Below the pieces are notes generated by a model. It did no database searches and had not been told where the DNA came from. It saw only the letters and a program-made list of their open reading frames with translations. From an uncultured Clostridia bacterium (lineage in GTDB: Bacteria; Bacillota; Clostridia; Lachnospirales; Anaerotignaceae): 34,112 bases of DNA. A program made the translations under genes and the position numbers. Shown piece by piece: positions 21,707-29,669 of this stretch (position 1 is its first letter; the number at the start of each line of letters is the position of its first letter). Where the stretch lies: NCBI GenBank assembly GCA_944384255.1, contig CALWSS010000064.1:1-34112 (forward strand), read 5' to 3'.

Positions 21707-22786
21707 ATGAAAAAGAAAGTATTATCTGTTTTAATGGCAGTATCTTTAACTGCGGCAGTTTTGGCAGGCTGTTCCTCAGGCGGAGATGCTTCAACCTCAG
21801 GCAGTGGGGCAGCATCAGGCAGTGCCGTTTCATCTTCTGACGGCGGCAGCGGAGAATATGCTCTTATTGCCGGAACAACCACACCGGACCAGCACCCTTA
21901 TAATTTGGGCCTTATAAAAATGAGTGAGCTTGTAAGTGAAAAAACAGGCGGTGCAGTTACTCTTGACGTATTCGGCAACTCACAGCTTGGCAACGAAAGG
22001 GACCTTATAGAGGGCCTTCAGCTTGGTTCAGTTCAGGTAACATGTGTTTCAACAGCGCCGCTTTCAGGTTTTACCGATACATTTTTAGTATTTGACCTTC
22101 CTTTTATATTTGAAACAGTTGAGCAGGCCAGAGCCGTTATGGACAGCGAAATAGGAACAGAGATATTAAATTCTATTGAGGACCAGGGAATTAAAGGCCT
22201 TGCATGGTTTGAAAACGGTTTCAGAAACATAACAAATAATGTAAAACCGATTACCGTTCCTGATGACTTAAAAGGCATTAAAATCAGAACAATGGAAAAC
22301 CAGATTCACATGGAAGCCTTTAGAGTAATGGGTGCCGACCCTACACCTATGGCAATGGGCGACGTATTTACAGCCCTTCAGCAGGGCACAATAGATGCTC
22401 AGGAAAACCCTGTGCCTATTATAGAAACAAATAAATTCGGTGAAGTACAAAAATATATATCAATGACAGGCCATCTTTTCAGCCCGGCGCCTGTTTTCAT
22501 GTCAAAGGATTATTACGATACTATGCCTGCTGAGTACCAAACAGCTATTACTGAGGCAGCAGCAGAGGCAACACCTTACCAAAGAGAGCAGATAGACGAA
22601 CAGAATGTAACAGGTCTTGAATCTCTTCAACAGGCCGGCATGGAAGTAAACGAGCCGGAAAAAGCGCCTTTCCAAGACGCTACAAAATCAGTATATGATG
22701 AATTTGTAAAAGATGAAGCCGGTTGTGTATCACCTGACATATATTCTCAGGTTGAGGAAATAATTGCTCAGTATCCGGCTCAGTAA
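21707..22786 (+). CDS. TRAP transporter substrate-binding lipoprotein (DctP type), copy 2
   Basis: A 359-aa close paralogue of the protein at 19296. It has a lipoprotein signal with lipobox L-A-G-C at Cys22, a short Gly/Ser linker, and the same DctP domain including GSVQVTCVSTAPL and LKGIKIRTMEN. It lacks the Ala/Ser-rich C-terminal tail of copy 1. By eye 37 differences over about 307 aligned residues (~88% identity), mostly conservative. The ATG at 21707 is chosen because AAAAGGGGAG lies just upstream and overlaps the in-frame GTG at 21689. Codons are A/T-ending (ATA, CCG mixed) unlike copy 1, so expression or age differs. No permease genes are adjacent. Confidence 0.95.
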   Translation: MKKKVLSVLMAVSLTAAVLAGCSSGGDASTSGSGAASGSAVSSSDGGSGEYALIAGTTTPDQHPYNLGLIKMSELVSEKTGGAVTLDVFGNSQLGNERDLIEGLQLGSVQVTCVSTAPLSGFTDTFLVFDLPFIFETVEQARAVMDSEIGTEILNSIEDQGIKGLAWFENGFRNITNNVKPITVPDDLKGIKIRTMENQIHMEAFRVMGADPTPMAMGDVFTALQQGTIDAQENPVPIIETNKFGEVQKYISMTGHLFSPAPVFMSKDYYDTMPAEYQTAITEAAAEATPYQREQIDEQNVTGLESLQQAGMEVNEPEKAPFQDATKSVYDEFVKDEAGCVSPDIYSQVEEIIAQYPAQ

Positions 22787-22861
22787 ATTTAAAAACCCTT
22801 AAATTTTTTTTACCCTTACTAAAATTTAAAACTCTTATTAATAATATTACCCTATTTTTTT

Positions 22862-22900
22862 AATCCCTTGGATGAAATATTTCCGAGGGATTTCATTTTG
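22862..22900 (+). terminator. Terminator of dctP copy 2
   Basis: AATCCCTTGGA and TTCCGAGGGATT form a hairpin, 7 Watson-Crick pairs plus a wobble and GGA/TCC, followed by a broken T-tract (TCATTTTGTTTG). Confidence 0.6.
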
Positions 22901-23042
22901 TTTGTGCATTTAATTTTTAAATGCCGGTTATAATCAATTTAAAAAGTAATGCAGTTTTATGTTAAATGCAGTAAAATTTAATTTGATTTTACGGTTATTA
23001 AATGGTAATCTCATTTAAAAACAGTTTAAACGGAGGTTTTAA

Positions 23043-23561
23043 ATGGATTTTCAGATACTTTATTTTATTAATGAGTTTCATTTTGAAATTTTAGATAAAA
23101 TAATGATTTTAATTACACACATGGGCACAAAAGGCATATTTTGGATACTTGTAGGTGTAATACTGCTTTTATTTAAAAAAACAAGAAAATGCGGCTTAAC
23201 AGTTCTTATTGCTCTTTTGTTCTCGCTTATAGTAGGAAACATACTGCTTAAAAACATAGTAGCCCGGCCAAGACCATGCTGGATAGACGAAACAATAAAT
23301 ATGTTAATAGCTGTGCCGAAAGATTACTCTTTCCCTTCCGGCCATACATTTGCATCATTTGCAGCGGCAGTAAGTGTATTTCTCTATTATAAAAAAGCCG
23401 GTACCGCTGCCATAATACTTGCTTTTTTAATAGGATTTTCAAGACTGTATCTTTTTGTACATTTCCCTACAGATGTTTTGTCCGGTGCCGTACTGGGTAT
23501 TTGTGCCGCCTTTGCTTCACGGTGTATAGTAAATAAAATTTGGCAAAAAATAAAAATTTAG
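23043..23561 (+). CDS. PAP2 family membrane phosphatase
   Basis: A 172-aa membrane protein with about five to six hydrophobic helices and the three-part PAP2 signature: K-N-I-V-A-R-P-R-P (motif 1), PSGH (motif 2, about residue 100) and SRLYLFVHFPTD (motif 3, catalytic His, about 135-146). Such enzymes dephosphorylate lipid phosphates, for example undecaprenyl-diphosphate or phosphatidic acid, at the outer face. The short length fits the BcrC/PgpB-like bacterial group. CGGAGG precedes the ATG. It is a single gene with its own terminator; TATAAT at 22929-22934 is a possible -10 without a good -35. Confidence 0.92.
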   Translation: MDFQILYFINEFHFEILDKIMILITHMGTKGIFWILVGVILLLFKKTRKCGLTVLIALLFSLIVGNILLKNIVARPRPCWIDETINMLIAVPKDYSFPSGHTFASFAAAVSVFLYYKKAGTAAIILAFLIGFSRLYLFVHFPTDVLSGAVLGICAAFASRCIVNKIWQKIKI

Positions 23562-23575
23562 AAATGCAAATATAA

Positions 23576-23631
23576 GGCCTTTGAATTATAGCTTTTATAT
23601 AAAGATATGATTTAAAGGCATTCTTTTTTTT
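23576..23631 (+). terminator. Rho-independent terminator of the PAP2 gene
   Basis: GCCTTTGAATTAT pairs with ATATGATTTAAAGGC (small bulges) around an AT loop, followed by ATTCTTTTTTTT. Confidence 0.75.
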
Positions 23632-23831
23632 AAAACTGAAATATTGTTTATTATATTTTATTAGGCTGTAAAAATTATCACATACATAGTATTTGTTTTT
23701 AGTGCCTAAAATAAAAATACTGTGCTGAAATTTATAATTTGCTGTTTAACTTAACTGAACTTTTTAAGCAGTATTAATAAATATATTAAATAAACTCTTG
23801 ATAAAGTGTTTAAAATACATATTTGTTGTAA
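23632..23831. other. AT-rich spacer without a gene
   Basis: About 200 nt between the PAP2 terminator and the amidohydrolase promoter. I see no ORF, hairpin or repeat worth naming. Confidence 0.5.
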
Positions 23832-23860
23832 TTGACTTTCATAATGGAAAAATGTATAGT
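23832..23860 (+). promoter_or_regulatory. Promoter of the amidohydrolase-yhdT-panF operon
   Basis: TTGACT (23832-23837), 17-nt spacer, TATAGT (23855-23860). The leader is ~40 nt to the TTG start with AAGGAGGG. Confidence 0.8.
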
Positions 23861-23904
23861 ATTAAGAATAATTACGTTAAAATTTTTTATAAGGAGGGAT
23901 AAAA

Positions 23905-25566
23905 TTGGACTTTGATTTTTCATATATAGATATAGCTTTTAAAAACGGAAAAGTAATTACAGTTAATGAAAATAACGATATATGTGAAGCTGTGGGAATT
24001 AAAAACAATAAAATAGTGTTTGTCGGCTCCAACAATGACATAGATAAAATAATAGACGAAAAAACAAAAGTTTACGACATTAAAGGCAGAACTTTAATGC
24101 CCGGTTTAATAGATACACATATTCATCCTATACTTATGGGTCTTGTACGGCCGGATTTAAACTCACCTATAATAAGCCTTTTTGGTGATAATGCCACATC
24201 TGTTAAGGAAATACTGGAAAAAATACAAAATGCAGTTAAGCTTAAAAAACCGGGACAGTGGATTTCAATGTGGGGCTATGAGCCGTCACTGCTTAAGGAA
24301 AACCGTGACCCGACAATAGAAGAACTGGACTCTGTTTCACCCAATAACCCGGTTCACTGTATGGAAGGTGCCGGACACAAGAGCATATATAACTCAAAGG
24401 CGCTTGAAACAATAGGTGTTTATACAGCCGAGGACGCTTTGAAATACCCCGAAAACGAGGTGGAAGTTAAAAACGGAAAGCTTACAGGCATGGTTTACGG
24501 CCATACACATTTTCTTGTGTGGAGCAAAGTGGGCTATACACAGCAAGATATGGAAAGAGCCGCCATGCTTTCCAATGAGGAACTTATTAAAAACGGCTTA
24601 ACATCAGTGCATGATATGGGTGCCTGTGACAAGCCTTCTTACCATACAATGCAGAAACTGTGCAGGCAGAGAAAGTTTAAACCACGTGTTTATATGGCCT
24701 TACATAGTATTTACGGCAAACCGTTTTCAAAAGAGGATAATGCACACTTTCTTGCACTGGGCTTTCAAACGGGCATTGGAGATGAGTATTTCAGAGTAGG
24801 CCCATGCAAGTTTATGATAGACGGCGGCTCCAGCGGGCCTTCATGCTATACAAGAGAGCCTTACGACCACGACCCTACAATGCTCAGGGAAAAAGGCTGG
24901 GAGAGAGAAGAAGTAGCCGACTACATTAAAATGATTAACGATGCCGAGTGTCAGGCAACAGCCCATGCCATAGGCGACGGAGCTGTGGAGTTTATGGTGG
25001 AAGGCTACGAAAAAGCATTTGAAAATAATCCAAGACCGGATTTACGCCACAGAATAGAGCACTGCACCTTAACTGACCAAAACTTAATAGACCGAATGGC
25101 TAAAATGAATATATGCCCTTCCGTTAATGCCGGTATAGTGGCTAAAAACGGTGGAAACTATATGAGATTTTACGGCAGGAGAAATAAATATTTCGGTGCC
25201 GTTAAAAGCATGATTCAATCAGGCATTAAGTGCTCGCTTCAAAGTGATTCGCCTTCCGGGCCTTTGGGCTTTGAGTGCATAGACGGTGCCATAAACCGTT
25301 TTGACAGAGTAAGAAATATTCAGTGTGACACAACACAGGCTGTGTCTGTTTTGGAAGCTGTAAGAATAAGCACAATTAACGGGGCTTATGCCTCATTTGA
25401 GGAGAATATTAAAGGAAGCATTGAAAAAGGAAAGCTTGCCGATATTATTGTTCTTGACAGGGACATACTGGAAATGGATAAATTTGATTTATATAAGGTT
25501 AAAGTAGACATTACAATGATAGATGGCGAAATATGCTATTTAAGAAACAGCGACGAGTTTGATTAA
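23905..25566 (+). CDS. Amidohydrolase 3 family protein (YtcJ-like)
   Basis: A 553-aa metal-dependent amidohydrolase (PF07969 type). The beta-sandwich N-terminus leads to LMPGLIDTHIHP, with metal ligands His72 and His74. Then come GAGHKSIYNSKALE, HDMGACD, MIDGGSSGPS, TAHAIGDGAVEF, RHRIEHCTL and QSDSPSGPLG, the usual order of His and Asp ligands in the TIM barrel; the C-terminal sandwich closes with GKLADIIVLDRD. It begins with TTG, 6 nt after AAGGAGGG. Family members hydrolyse amides, carbamates or N-acyl compounds; this substrate is unknown. It is the first gene of an operon with a PanF-type symporter, so it probably processes the imported compound. Confidence 0.9.
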   Translation: MDFDFSYIDIAFKNGKVITVNENNDICEAVGIKNNKIVFVGSNNDIDKIIDEKTKVYDIKGRTLMPGLIDTHIHPILMGLVRPDLNSPIISLFGDNATSVKEILEKIQNAVKLKKPGQWISMWGYEPSLLKENRDPTIEELDSVSPNNPVHCMEGAGHKSIYNSKALETIGVYTAEDALKYPENEVEVKNGKLTGMVYGHTHFLVWSKVGYTQQDMERAAMLSNEELIKNGLTSVHDMGACDKPSYHTMQKLCRQRKFKPRVYMALHSIYGKPFSKEDNAHFLALGFQTGIGDEYFRVGPCKFMIDGGSSGPSCYTREPYDHDPTMLREKGWEREEVADYIKMINDAECQATAHAIGDGAVEFMVEGYEKAFENNPRPDLRHRIEHCTLTDQNLIDRMAKMNICPSVNAGIVAKNGGNYMRFYGRRNKYFGAVKSMIQSGIKCSLQSDSPSGPLGFECIDGAINRFDRVRNIQCDTTQAVSVLEAVRISTINGAYASFEENIKGSIEKGKLADIIVLDRDILEMDKFDLYKVKVDITMIDGEICYLRNSDEFD

Positions 25567-25623
25567 ATAAAGCCTTTAACTGTTTATGTGTTTTGCTGTT
25601 TTTCTATAAAAGGAGGGGTACAA

Positions 25624-25929
25624 ATGAATAAAATGAGCTACAAAGAAAAATTTGTTCAAATGAACAAAGAAGCAAAAGCCACTTGGATAGTAGCCGCCGT
25701 AATAATTATATTCTGGTGGTTAGCCGGCTTTGGTGTATACGGTGCTTTTGGTTTTGGCTTAACAATTTTGGGCATGCCGGCGTGGTTTGTTTTAAGCTGT
25801 TTCGGCTCATGGATACTCTCCATTGTTCTTGTGGCGTACCTTATAAAAAAGGTTTATAAGGATTTTGAACTGGATGACGACGAATTTTCGGCAGAAAACA
25901 AATCCGGAAAGGAGAATACAGATGAGTAA
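25624..25929 (+). CDS. YhdT-family small membrane protein (symporter partner)
   Basis: A 101-aa protein with two hydrophobic helices (about 22-45 and 53-80), an N-terminal amphipathic stretch and an acidic tail. It fits the YhdT/DUF997 family, whose E. coli member lies directly before panF. The aromatic FWWLAGFGVYG and G-M-P-A-W-F-V-L-S-C segments are typical. The start is ATG 25624, with AAAGGAGGGG 5-6 nt upstream; the earlier in-frame start at 25588 is unsupported. It overlaps the symporter gene by 8 nt, so coupled translation and a complex are likely. Confidence 0.85.
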   Translation: MNKMSYKEKFVQMNKEAKATWIVAAVIIIFWWLAGFGVYGAFGFGLTILGMPAWFVLSCFGSWILSIVLVAYLIKKVYKDFELDDDEFSAENKSGKENTDE

Positions 25930-27436
25930 TTCTTTTATGATGCTTGCACCTGTTGCAATTTTCTTTGCCGTGCTTATGGTTATGGGTTTTTATATACAAA
26001 AACGTTCGTCAGATGCCAGAGCAGAAAACTATTCCAAAGATTACTATATAGGCGGCAGAAGCCTTGGGGGTTTTGTTCTTGCCATGACACTTGTTGCCAC
26101 ATACAGCTCCGTAAGCTCTTTTCTTTCAGGCCCCGGTGTTGCATGGCAAAAAGGCTTCGGCTGGGTTTACTATGCTTCAACGCAGGTTGTGGCGGCATTT
26201 CTTGTATTAGGCATATTAGGCAAAAAAATGGCTGTTGTAGGCCGTAAAACAGACTCCGTTACAGCAGTTGATATTATAAGAAACCGTTATCAGTCGGACT
26301 TATTGGCAACTATTTCGGCAGTTGTTATTATAGTTTTCTTTACTACCCAGATGATAGGCCAGTTTGTAGGCGGTGCCCAGATTTTTTCAGCGGCTACAGG
26401 CCTCAGCTATAAATCGGGGCTTATAATATTTGCTGTAGTAGTTGTTCTTTACACAACAGTTGGGGGATTTAATGCCGTTGCCATTACAGATACGGCATGT
26501 GCCGTTATGATGCTTATAGGCATGTTTTGTTTGGCTTATGCCATTATTACAAAAGGCGGCGGAATTAATAATATTATGGCTACAATTAATGAGGCGTCAA
26601 AAACAGCCCGTGCAACAGGCCAGGGCTTTGATATGGTATCCCCTACATCTTCTAATTCAATACCGGTTCAGCTTTTTATAACTCAGTGGATGCTATGCGG
26701 TGTATGCACAATAGGCCTTCCTCAGACAAATGTAAGATGTCTTGCTTATAAAGATACAAAATCCGTTCATAGAGCCATGATGTACGGCACAATAGTTGTA
26801 GGTGCTATGATGATAGGCATGCACCTTTTAGGTGTGCTTTCAAGAGGTGTGCTTACTTCAATACCGGAAGGTGCATCAACGGATACCGTTGTGCCTGTAC
26901 TTATTTCACAGTATATGCACCCGGTACTGGCAGGCTTAACAATTATAGGGCCTCTTGCGGCTACAATGTCCACAATCTCATCGCTTCTTATTGCCGGCTC
27001 ATCGGCTGTAGTTAAGGATATTTACCTTCATCATAAAGAGGCTAAAAAAGAGCAAGTTAATCAGAATTTCGTAGGTAAAATTTCCATAGGCATGACGGGT
27101 ATAATGGGTATAGCCGCTGTTCTGCTTTCAATTAATCCGCCGGATATTATAGTATGGATTAATTTGTTTGCTTTCGGCGGTTTACAGGCGGCTTTCTTTT
27201 GGATATTCCTTCTGGGGCTTTTCTGGAAAAAGGCAAACAAAACGGGGGCCCTTTGGTGCATTATAGGCGGCCTTGGTTCATATATATTTGTATATGTAAC
27301 AGGAATAACAATAGGTGCTTTCCACAATATTTTAATAGGCATAGCAGTTGGCTTTATATGCTTTATAATAGGTACTAATATAGGAAAACCTGTTGATGAA
27401 AAGGTAGGAAGGATTTTCTTCCCTGAAAAGTATTAA
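25922..27436 (+). CDS. Sodium:solute symporter, PanF-like
   Basis: A 504-aa SSS-family Na+-coupled importer with about 13 helices. Similarity to E. coli PanF (pantothenate permease) is clear along the chain: GGRSLGGFVLAMTLVATYSS, SGPGVAWQKGFGWVYY, QFVGGAQIFSAATGL, GLPQTNVRCLAYKD-KSVHRAM, AATMSTISSLLIAGSSAVVKDIYL and WINLFAFGGLQAAF. The start is ATG 25922 (AAAGGAG upstream), overlapping yhdT by 8 nt. Pantothenate is the default prediction, but the linked amidohydrolase suggests another acyl-amide or carboxylate. It ends at a bidirectional terminator. Confidence 0.93.
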   Translation: MSNSFMMLAPVAIFFAVLMVMGFYIQKRSSDARAENYSKDYYIGGRSLGGFVLAMTLVATYSSVSSFLSGPGVAWQKGFGWVYYASTQVVAAFLVLGILGKKMAVVGRKTDSVTAVDIIRNRYQSDLLATISAVVIIVFFTTQMIGQFVGGAQIFSAATGLSYKSGLIIFAVVVVLYTTVGGFNAVAITDTACAVMMLIGMFCLAYAIITKGGGINNIMATINEASKTARATGQGFDMVSPTSSNSIPVQLFITQWMLCGVCTIGLPQTNVRCLAYKDTKSVHRAMMYGTIVVGAMMIGMHLLGVLSRGVLTSIPEGASTDTVVPVLISQYMHPVLAGLTIIGPLAATMSTISSLLIAGSSAVVKDIYLHHKEAKKEQVNQNFVGKISIGMTGIMGIAAVLLSINPPDIIVWINLFAFGGLQAAFFWIFLLGLFWKKANKTGALWCIIGGLGSYIFVYVTGITIGAFHNILIGIAVGFICFIIGTNIGKPVDEKVGRIFFPEKY

Positions 27437-27442
27437 TTAATA

Positions 27443-27475
27443 AACCCGCTTCATTTAATTTTGAAGCGGGTTTTA
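27443..27475. terminator. Bidirectional terminator
   Basis: AACCCGCTTCA and TGAAGCGGGTT form a perfect 11-bp stem with an 8-nt loop, followed by TTTTA; A/T runs lie on the other side. It sits between the convergent symporter gene and thrE-type operon. Confidence 0.9.
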
Positions 27476-27477
27476 TG

Positions 27478-27942
27478 TTATTTGAAATAATCATTGTTCC
27501 GGCTGTGCTTAAAAAAGAAAAAAGACGGCGGCAGAAGAAAAATTATAATAAACGATGCCATTATAAGGCCGGCAAATTTAAGGGCCTTAACTGTCTGCAA
27601 GAAGGCATAATACATATCGTTTTGCAGTATGCCCTTCATTATGTTATACATCTGTGAGCCGGGCACAAGGGGTATAACAGAAGGTACAAAGAAAAGTGTA
27701 AAAGGCATATCAAACTTATGGGAGCATACTCTTGAAAAAGCCGCTACAAAAAGCGCCGCCACAAAAACGCCTAAAGACTCAATGCCTGTTTTATTGTAAA
27801 GCCATATATAAATTACCCACGAAAAACCGCCACATACTGTGCAGTAAGGTATTTTTTTTCGTGGTGCATTAAAGAGTATTGCAAAAGAAAGTGACGTTAA
27901 GCCAGCAAATATAAAATCCGTAAATATATTATCCAGTATCAT
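27478..27942 (-). CDS. ThrE-type exporter, small subunit (YjjB/DUF3815-like)
   Basis: A 154-aa membrane protein with about five hydrophobic helices, corresponding to the C-terminal half of ThrE (ThrE_2, DUF3815; E. coli YjjB). The key region FTLFFVPSVIPLVPGSQMYNIMKG matches the P-x-x-P-x-V-P-G pattern of this family. GAGGTG precedes the ATG. It starts 9 nt after the larger subunit's stop codon; both are needed for a complete exporter of threonine, serine or small dicarboxylates such as succinate. The terminator overlaps its 3' flank. Confidence 0.9.
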   Translation of the reverse strand: MILDNIFTDFIFAGLTSLSFAILFNAPRKKIPYCTVCGGFSWVIYIWLYNKTGIESLGVFVAALFVAAFSRVCSHKFDMPFTLFFVPSVIPLVPGSQMYNIMKGILQNDMYYAFLQTVKALKFAGLIMASFIIIFLLPPSFFFFKHSRNNDYFK

Positions 27943-27951
27943 TTTAACACC

Positions 27952-28716
27952 TCATATTATAGAGCCGAAAAGCCACAGTGTTGTTATAACCCCTGTTGCT
28001 ATGCCTATAGCTGTAACAAGAGCCTCGGTAAGTTTTGCACTGCCTGCCACATAATCACCGTAAAGCAAGTCCCTTACGGCATTGGTTGCGGCAAAACCCG
28101 GCACAAGAGGCATAAGGGAGCCCAGTATTACACTGTTGTAGCTGTCCGCTATGCCTATAATATAAAATATATATGCAATAAAAGCCACAGCGGCGCTTCC
28201 GGCGGCATTGCTTAAAAATACTGAAATATCGTACCGTCCCAGCATCTCCATTACTATTCCCTGAAATATGCCGGCTAAAAGAGCTACAAAAGCATCGGCT
28301 ATTGTTCCCCTGAAAAGTATAGTAAAAGCAAGGCATATAAGGCTGTAGGCCGCTATTCTTACATAAACTTTAAAATCTGTAAGGGAATCTATATCATCAA
28401 GAGCCTTTAAACATTCATCAATACTTTTTCTCTTTTCTATAAAATCCACAGCCAGTCTGTCGCAGGCAATAACTTTTTCAAGGTTTATTCTGCGGCCGTA
28501 AGCACGTTTTAGCTCCGAAAAAGTGCCGCCGTTGTTGTTATGCAGTGTTACCATAACGCTTGTTGGCACGGCAAAAACTTCGGCACTGTGTATACCGTCT
28601 GAGGCGGCTATATGCATAATGGTCTGTTCCGCTCTTTGTATTTCTGCACCGTTTTTAATCATAAGCGTTCCTAAATTAACTACAAAATTAAGAAGCTTTT
28701 TTTCATTCAAGTCCAT
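27952..28716 (-). CDS. ThrE-type exporter, large subunit (YjjP-like)
   Basis: A 254-aa protein with a soluble N-terminal domain (about 1-115, with GTLMIKNGAEIQRAEQTI and FAVPTSVMVTL) and five hydrophobic helices after it, ending in G-S-L-M-P-L-V-P-G-F-A-A-T-N-A-V-R-D. This is the DUF1212/ThrE N-terminal module (E. coli YjjP). With the 154-aa partner it makes the full ThrE/YjjPB exporter. The start ATG follows GGAGAGATAGT. An inverted repeat CAGCTT-AA-AAGCTG (28736-28749) just upstream of the ribosome site could affect translation or bind a regulator. Confidence 0.9.
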   Translation of the reverse strand: MDLNEKKLLNFVVNLGTLMIKNGAEIQRAEQTIMHIAASDGIHSAEVFAVPTSVMVTLHNNNGGTFSELKRAYGRRINLEKVIACDRLAVDFIEKRKSIDECLKALDDIDSLTDFKVYVRIAAYSLICLAFTILFRGTIADAFVALLAGIFQGIVMEMLGRYDISVFLSNAAGSAAVAFIAYIFYIIGIADSYNSVILGSLMPLVPGFAATNAVRDLLYGDYVAGSAKLTEALVTAIGIATGVITTLWLFGSII

Positions 28717-28788
28717 ACTATCTCTCCGTGAAAAACAGCTTAAAAGCTGATTTAAGCAAACTTTAATAATTTTAAAGCTTATAAATAG

Positions 28789-28817
28789 ATAATAATATAT
28801 GAATTTGTTTTATGCAA
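28789..28817 (-). promoter_or_regulatory. Promoter of the thrE-type operon
   Basis: On the minus strand TTGCAT (28812-28817), 17-nt spacer, TATTAT (28789-28794). The start codon lies ~73 nt downstream. Confidence 0.6.
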
Positions 28818-28881
28818 TGACTAAGTTTAAAGTATTTAAAGAATAAATATAATATATGCAGATAAAAAACAGCAATATTTA

Positions 28882-28890
28882 TGGTATAAT
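28882..28890 (+). promoter_or_regulatory. Extended -10 promoter of the nitroreductase gene
   Basis: TGGTATAAT contains a perfect TATAAT (28885-28890) with TG one base upstream. The -35 is poor. The leader is ~40 nt to the ATG at 28938. Confidence 0.6.
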
Positions 28891-28937
28891 TTAATAAAAC
28901 TTAAGTAAATATATTAAATAGGTAAAGGGGTGTTGTC

Positions 28938-29603
28938 ATGGATACAAAAGAAGCCGTTAAATTAAGGCATTCCGTAAGAAAATATACAGATAAACCAATA
29001 AAAGGCGAAACATTAAAGCATCTTTCAGACGAAATAAAGTCCTGTGTGCATGAAAGCGGTTTAAGCATACGCCTTATTAAAGATGAGCCAAAGGCTTTCG
29101 GCTCATTTATTCCGGGCTACGGTATTTTTAAAAACGTAAAAAACTATATTATTCTTTCCGGCCCGAAAACCGATGACTTAGACGAAAAAGCCGGCTGGTA
29201 CGGTGAAAGGATAGTGCTTAAGGCAACACAGCTTGGCCTTGATACATGCTGGGTTGGTCTTACTTTTAAAAAAAGCGTTGCTAAAAATTATGTAAAAGAC
29301 GGAAATAAAATTATTTGTGTAATAGCCGTTGGCTATGGAGAAAACCACGGTGTTCCGCATAAGAGCAAAACACCGGATAAAGTATGTGTGTTAAACGAAA
29401 AACCGCCTAAGTGGTTTAAAGAAGGCATAAATGCGGCTCTTTTGGCTCCTACTGCCGTAAATCAGCAGAGGTTTAAGTTCTTTTTAAACGGCAATAATGT
29501 TCGGGCTGTTTCAACAGGCGGCTTTTTTTCAAAAGTTGATTTGGGCATTGTTAAGTATCACTTTGAAGTAGGAGCAGGGAAAGAAAATTTTAACTGGCAG
29601 TAA
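28938..29603 (+). CDS. Nitroreductase-fold protein (putative TM nitroreductase family)
   Basis: A 221-aa flavoprotein-type protein. The N-terminus has the nitroreductase signature R-H-S-V-R-K-Y (FMN phosphate contact); the middle has GWYGERIVLKATQLGLDTCWVGLTF, where the family's second FMN region lies. LLAPTAVNQQ near residue 168 is the 'APS-NxQ' segment, placed late as in PF14512-type proteins. AAAGGGG precedes the ATG. It is a single gene with a good terminator. NAD(P)H-dependent reduction of an unknown substrate is likely. The order of motifs is permuted relative to NfsB-type enzymes, which is why I choose this branch. Confidence 0.85.
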   Translation: MDTKEAVKLRHSVRKYTDKPIKGETLKHLSDEIKSCVHESGLSIRLIKDEPKAFGSFIPGYGIFKNVKNYIILSGPKTDDLDEKAGWYGERIVLKATQLGLDTCWVGLTFKKSVAKNYVKDGNKIICVIAVGYGENHGVPHKSKTPDKVCVLNEKPPKWFKEGINAALLAPTAVNQQRFKFFLNGNNVRAVSTGGFFSKVDLGIVKYHFEVGAGKENFNWQ

Positions 29604-29606
29604 ATA

Positions 29607-29654
29607 AAAGCGGATATAGGTATTAATTAAATACTTAAATCCGCTTTGTTTTTT
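29607..29654. terminator. Terminator after the nitroreductase gene
   Basis: AAAGCGGAT pairs with ATCCGCTTT and an inner GTATT/AATAC helix; TTTTTTT follows. It lies between converging genes and may also stop the minus-strand hydrolase transcript. Confidence 0.85.
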
Positions 29655-29669
29655 TATTTGTTTTTCTCT

